Made by a program: the position numbers and the translations under genes. From positions 1 through 5,943 of the forward strand of contig JALOBW010000011.1 of the NCBI GenBank assembly GCA_023228085.1: 5,943 nucleotides of DNA. The letters are read 5' to 3'. The stretch is from a bacterium (GTDB lineage: Bacteria; Patescibacteriota; Minisyncoccia; Minisyncoccales; Minisyncoccaceae). Under the pieces are notes generated by a model. That model saw only the letters and a list, made by a program, of their open reading frames with translations, searched no databases and was not told where the DNA came from. Of the stretch, positions 4,673-5,943 are shown piece by piece. Numbering within the stretch: position 1 is the stretch's first letter; each line of letters starts with the position of its first letter.

Positions 4673-5066
4673 AAAGCAAGAGGTGTGCCAGAAATTCTTA
4701 GGTTTGGCGTATGGTTAGCCTAATTAGTTTAACTCTCGATTTTGGTCATTTATCTTATTAAAAAACAATATCTTGCTGAAAAACAGTATAAAAAATTTTA
4801 GCGTATCTAAATATAATAAATAATAAACAAATAGACACGAATAAACCGTATTAACTTTGCGATAAAATCGATTTTAAGCGTAAAGTAGGGCGCGGAATAG
4901 AGGAAAAAGGGCGTCTAATCACCACAAAATTGATACGCAATCTATAAACACCTATATTTTATATAACTTACGTTACGTCTACATTTTTATATTTCGGGGC
5001 GATCTGGCAAGAATATAATAATATACATATATATATAATCTTTGTTTGAAAATCGAACGAAAATCG

Positions 5067-5124
5067 AAAAAAGGACTTGACTCTTATTTCGCCGTAAAAA
5101 AGGACTTGACTCTTATTTCGCCGT
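5067..5124 (+). repeat. Perfect 29-bp tandem duplication carrying a -35 box
   Basis: 5067-5095 and 5096-5124 are identical. Each copy contains six A, GGACTTGACT and ATTTCGCCGT. Both copies hold TTGACT, but only the second lies 17 bp from a -10-like hexamer. Confidence 0.95.
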
Positions 5125-5134
5125 TTTGTATCTT
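5106..5134 (+). promoter_or_regulatory. Promoter of the 128-aa rightward gene
   Basis: TTGACT (5106-5111), a 17-bp spacer and TATCTT (5129-5134) give a sigma70-like promoter with a good -35 box and a weaker -10 (4 of 6). The predicted start near 5141 falls at the first base before a stable hairpin. The upstream duplicated -35 and two AAAATCGA sites (5049, 5060) suggest that it is regulated. Confidence 0.6.
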
Positions 5135-5143
5135 TCCAATGTC

Positions 5144-5160
5144 GGCCGTTTTGAGCGGCC
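5144..5160 (+). other. 5'-terminal G+C hairpin in the leader of the 128-aa gene
   Basis: GGCCG (5144-5148), a 7-nt loop and CGGCC (5156-5160) form a 5-bp G+C stem located at the predicted 5' end of the transcript. A hairpin there commonly protects mRNA from 5'-end-dependent decay. The following sequence (tgttcttcctgttcttt) is pyrimidine-rich but not a clean U tract, so a terminator/attenuator is less likely. Confidence 0.45.
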
Positions 5161-5175
5161 TGTTCTTCCTGTTCT

Positions 5176-5192
5176 TTGACATAGCGCAAGCG
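5176..5192 (+). repeat. 17-bp inverted repeat flanking the 128-aa gene, left arm
   Basis: TTGACATAGCGCAAGCG here is the exact reverse complement of 5649-5665. It lies in the 5' leader, 7 nt before the ribosome binding site GAGG. Confidence 0.95.
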
Positions 5193-5211
5193 GAAAATTG
5201 AGGATACTACG

Positions 5212-5598
5212 ATGAACACTCAAAAATCGAATGTAAAAGCGCTGTTTGGCCAATCGGTTGAAAAAACCACAAAGCAACCCAAAAAAGTCGAGGCCTTTAC
5301 CAGGGCATTGGCCGCGTTACAGATAACCGAAACCGATCTACCAAAAATTGATCTAGTGCCCATTGCCGTGGATGTGCGCAATACCTTGACAAATGAAGTG
5401 TACGCTACTATTACACCTACGGTTAAGGATGCGCACTCACCCTTTAAAAACGGCCAAGTCGGATACTATTTCTCGTCGGCAATTGTTATTGACGGTGAGA
5501 AGTATACTTTCAAATGCCCTTGCATGTCGGCCAAAGCCGACGCTGGGCTTAAAGTGTTAGCCACAGAAATCGCCAAGTATTACAACGATGCCGACTGA
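5212..5598 (+). CDS. Hypothetical protein of a self-contained rightward unit (128 aa)
   Basis: The ATG at 5212 has GAGG (5200-5203) 8 nt upstream and the TGA is at 5596-5598. The N-terminal ~35 residues are basic and polar (NTQKSNVKALF, EKTTKQPKKVEAFTRA) and probably flexible. The rest looks beta-rich (LVPIAVDVRNTLTNEVYATI, GQVGYYFSSAIVIDGEKYTF), with a CPC motif (Cys102, Cys104) and a C-terminal helix (GLKVLATEIAKYYNDAD). There is no signal peptide or membrane helix. I do not recognise the family. A small single-strand- or nucleic-acid-binding protein would fit the basic tail and beta core, but that is speculation. The gene has its own promoter and terminator, runs opposite to the operon on the left, uses visibly more G+C-rich codons, and is bracketed by a perfect 17-bp inverted repeat, so it may have been acquired separately. 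Confidence 0.88.
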   Translation: MNTQKSNVKALFGQSVEKTTKQPKKVEAFTRALAALQITETDLPKIDLVPIAVDVRNTLTNEVYATITPTVKDAHSPFKNGQVGYYFSSAIVIDGEKYTFKCPCMSAKADAGLKVLATEIAKYYNDAD

Positions 5599-5648
5599 TT
5601 GCGATCGCTGTTTAAATCATTCACCTTGTTAGTCTATTAATCACTAAT

Positions 5649-5665
5649 CGCTTGCGCTATGTCAA
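5649..5665 (-). repeat. 17-bp inverted repeat flanking the 128-aa gene, right arm
   Basis: Exact reverse complement of 5176-5192. It lies 50 bp after the stop codon and its last two bases join the base of the terminator stem. Confidence 0.95.
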
Positions 5666-5698
5666 CGCTATACAGTATTATACTGTATAGCGTTTTTT
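5664..5698 (+). terminator. Rho-independent terminator of the 128-aa gene
   Basis: CGCTATACAGTA (5666-5677), loop TTA and TACTGTATAGCG (5681-5692) form a perfect 12-bp stem, extendable by two A-T pairs, followed directly by TTTTTT (5693-5698). The minus strand has no comparable T tract, so it acts on rightward transcription. Confidence 0.93.
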
Positions 5699-5788
5699 AT
5701 ACCTTGACATATACAATATCTGCTATACGTATAGTATAGCGGTTTATAATAGACGCGCATAATATAGCTGTACAGTACTTTGGCAATT
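5699..5788. other. Short non-coding spacer with dyads and a -10-like box
   Basis: It contains TTGACA (5704-5709), the dyad GCTATAC (5722-5728) / GTATAGC (5734-5740) repeating the core of the terminator stem, a consensus TATAAT (5745-5750) without a properly spaced -35, and the palindrome CTGTACAG (5768-5775). This could be a regulated weak promoter firing into the tandem array, but the evidence is thin. Confidence 0.35.
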
Positions 5789-5943
5789 GTACGCCTTGAC
5801 GTGACTCGTACGGTGACGTACGCCTTGACGTGACTCGTACGGTGACGTACGCCTTGCAGTGACTCGTACGGTGACGTACGCCTTGACGTGACTCGTACGG
5901 TGACGTACGCCTTGCAGTGACTCGTACGGTGACGTACGCCTTG
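5789..5943. repeat. 29-bp tandem repeat array, at least 5.3 copies, continuing past the window
   Basis: Five full head-to-tail units start at 5789, 5818, 5847, 5876 and 5905, with 10 bases of a sixth from 5934. Each unit reads GTACGCCTTG, a variable pair, then GTGACTCGTACGGTGAC. Variant A has AC and variant B has CA at the variable pair, in the order A A B A B; all other positions are identical. There is no spacer between units. Each unit has two GTAC sites, one inside a CGTACG palindrome, and two GTGAC words. Candidate roles are iterons, a partition (centromere-like) site or a phage terminal repeat. Confidence 0.95.

Larger units (their letters stand above)
3971..5140. other. ~1.2-kb non-coding control region, possible replication origin
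   Basis: No reading frame here has both adequate length and a ribosome binding site. From left to right it holds the leader and promoter of the leftward operon, the 21-bp GTATACTA elements, and about 400 bp of very A+T-rich sequence with three ATAGAATATA words (4210, 4388, 4413), which should melt easily. A mixed-composition stretch at about 4440-4760 carries repeated CCTTA/TAAGG words and hairpins. From 4504 onward there are scattered AAAATCGA octamers, and at the end a 29-bp duplication with the rightward promoter. Iterated short motifs next to an A+T-rich tract, between divergent transcription units, are typical of replication origins and of phage early control regions. There is no classical DnaA-box cluster and no initiator gene in view, so the role is an inference. 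Confidence 0.5.
4504..5230. repeat. Seven dispersed AAAATCGA octamers around a 12-bp palindrome
   Basis: TCGATTTT occurs at 4504-4511, 4736-4743 and 4868-4875. AAAATCGA occurs at 4864-4871, 5049-5056, 5060-5067 and 5223-5230. The 4864-4875 pair forms the palindrome AAAATCGATTTT. Copies to its left are in one orientation and copies to its right in the other. The copies at 5049 and 5060 are 11 bp apart, one helical turn. Likely a DNA-binding motif. Confidence 0.5.

Noticed and set aside
5077..5105. A second promoter using the first -35 copy
   Set aside because: TTGACT at 5077-5082 has AAGGAC where the -10 box should be, so it is not a functional pair by itself.
3971..5211. tRNA or other standard RNA gene in the intergenic region
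   Set aside because: I found no cloverleaf with a T-loop GTTCRA motif and no recognisable riboswitch core. Only short hairpins are visible.
4968..5219. Minus-strand open frame of 83 codons
   Set aside because: It has no ribosome binding site. It runs across the rightward promoter, the 29-bp duplication and the leader hairpin, and its composition is not protein-like.
5601..5608. GCGATCGC, the cyanobacterial HIP1 palindrome
   Set aside because: A single copy just after a stop codon. HIP1 is informative only when highly repeated, so it gives no support for a cyanobacterial host.
5789..5943. CRISPR array
   Set aside because: The 29-bp period is CRISPR-like, but the units abut head to tail with no unique spacers and no cas gene is present.

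Overview
The window looks like part of a bacteriophage genome, or a phage-like extrachromosomal element, from a bacterial host. It is strongly A+T-rich and the leftward genes are packed almost without gaps. Nearly all of them have a good Shine-Dalgarno sequence (AGGAG/GGAG type) 5-10 nt before the start codon. Several stop and start codons overlap (ATGA, TAATG). The recognisable promoters are sigma70-like (TTGACT, 17 bp, TATATT), and there is one textbook Rho-independent terminator. No structural, replication or lysis gene that I can name is present, so the phage assignment is an inference from gene organisation and from several small proteins that resemble uncharacterised conserved phage proteins. 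The host is unknown.

Region 1 (2-3959, minus strand) is one leftward operon of 14 small genes. In transcription order they are: a 49-aa membrane protein, an 84-aa soluble protein, a ~195-aa protein with its own internal promoter, a 24-aa single-helix peptide, a 53-aa two-helix protein that shares 37 bp with the 24-aa gene, an 85-aa anchored coiled-coil protein, a 25-aa single-helix peptide, a 76-aa two-helix protein, three phage-type soluble proteins (78, 157 and 59/80 aa), a 78-aa soluble protein, a 124-aa secreted/membrane protein and a 103-aa three-helix protein. Eight of the 14 products contain membrane segments. One gene (1001-1242) is read in two frames across a run of nine A residues. 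Such clusters of tiny host-takeover or exclusion genes are typical of phage accessory regions, but no individual function can be assigned.

Region 2 (3970-5140) is about 1.2 kb without convincing genes. It holds the leftward promoter, tandem 21-bp GTATACTA elements, very A+T-rich DNA, a set of CCTTA/TAAGG words that can form alternative hairpins, seven copies of the octamer AAAATCGA in both orientations around a palindrome, and a perfect 29-bp tandem duplication carrying a -35 box. This is the architecture expected of a control region or replication origin, but that role is not shown.

Region 3 (5106-5698, plus strand) is a self-contained single-gene unit: promoter, 5' hairpin, a 128-aa gene of unknown function and a strong terminator. 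A perfect 17-bp inverted repeat brackets the gene. Base composition is visibly more G+C-rich than in the leftward operon. Region 4 (5699-5943) has a further dyad and then at least 5.3 head-to-tail copies of a 29-bp repeat running off the window end. Two variants of the unit differ by a swapped dinucleotide (AC/CA) and occur in the order A A B A B.
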